A stretch of DNA of 41,617 nt from Atribacterota bacterium (GTDB lineage Bacteria > Atribacterota > Phoenicimicrobiia > Phoenicimicrobiales > Stramentimicrobiaceae): assembly GCA_028696495.1 (NCBI GenBank), contig JAQVGY010000005.1, positions 1 through 41,617 of the forward strand. The letters run 5' to 3'. Below the pieces are notes generated by a model, which saw only the letters and a list, made by a program, of their open reading frames with translations, had not been told where the DNA came from and searched no databases. Positions 41,613 through 41,617 of the stretch are shown piece by piece. The translations under genes were made by a program, and so were the position numbers. Position 1 is the first letter of the stretch; each line of letters starts with the position of its first letter.

Positions 41613-41617
41613 TTGCT

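Noticed and set aside
1-41617. CRISPR arrays, tandem repeats, IS ends, tRNA/rRNA, defence or biosynthetic cassettes
   Set aside because: Looked for and not seen. The window is a core housekeeping region, so no exotic multi-gene system is claimed.

Overview
This 41.6-kb AT-rich bacterial chromosome window is almost entirely housekeeping genes. Nearly all lie on the minus strand; rpsT is the only convincing plus-strand gene. In minus-strand transcription order from the right edge it contains: comEC (5' end outside the window), holA, [rpsT on +], murJ, lepA, hemW, hrcA-grpE-dnaK-dnaJ-mtaB, nusA-rnpM(ylxR)-infB-DUF503-rbfA-nrnA-truB-ribF, rpsO-pnp-dut-uppP-ftsK, a BMP-type nucleoside ABC transporter (binding protein, ATPase, two permeases), a rodZ-like gene, DUF4416, thpR, recA-recX, rny, miaB and miaA. 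I found no CRISPR array, intact mobile element, defence cassette, rRNA or tRNA. The observations worth following up are in the non-coding DNA: (1) a candidate structured RNA in the rpsO (S15) leader, with three nested stems beginning at the predicted transcription start; (2) strong hairpins without clear U-tracts between dnaK/dnaJ and between the nucleoside-binding protein gene and its ATPase; (3) a thpR reading frame whose conserved N-terminus extends upstream with no in-frame AUG (one-base A-run indel or AUC/AUU start), and an rny start region whose Shine-Dalgarno overlaps the only GUG; (4) a perfect CIRCE element with a good sigma-A-like promoter ahead of hrcA. All pairings were read by eye; no folding, search or alignment was run. 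The lineage was not determined.
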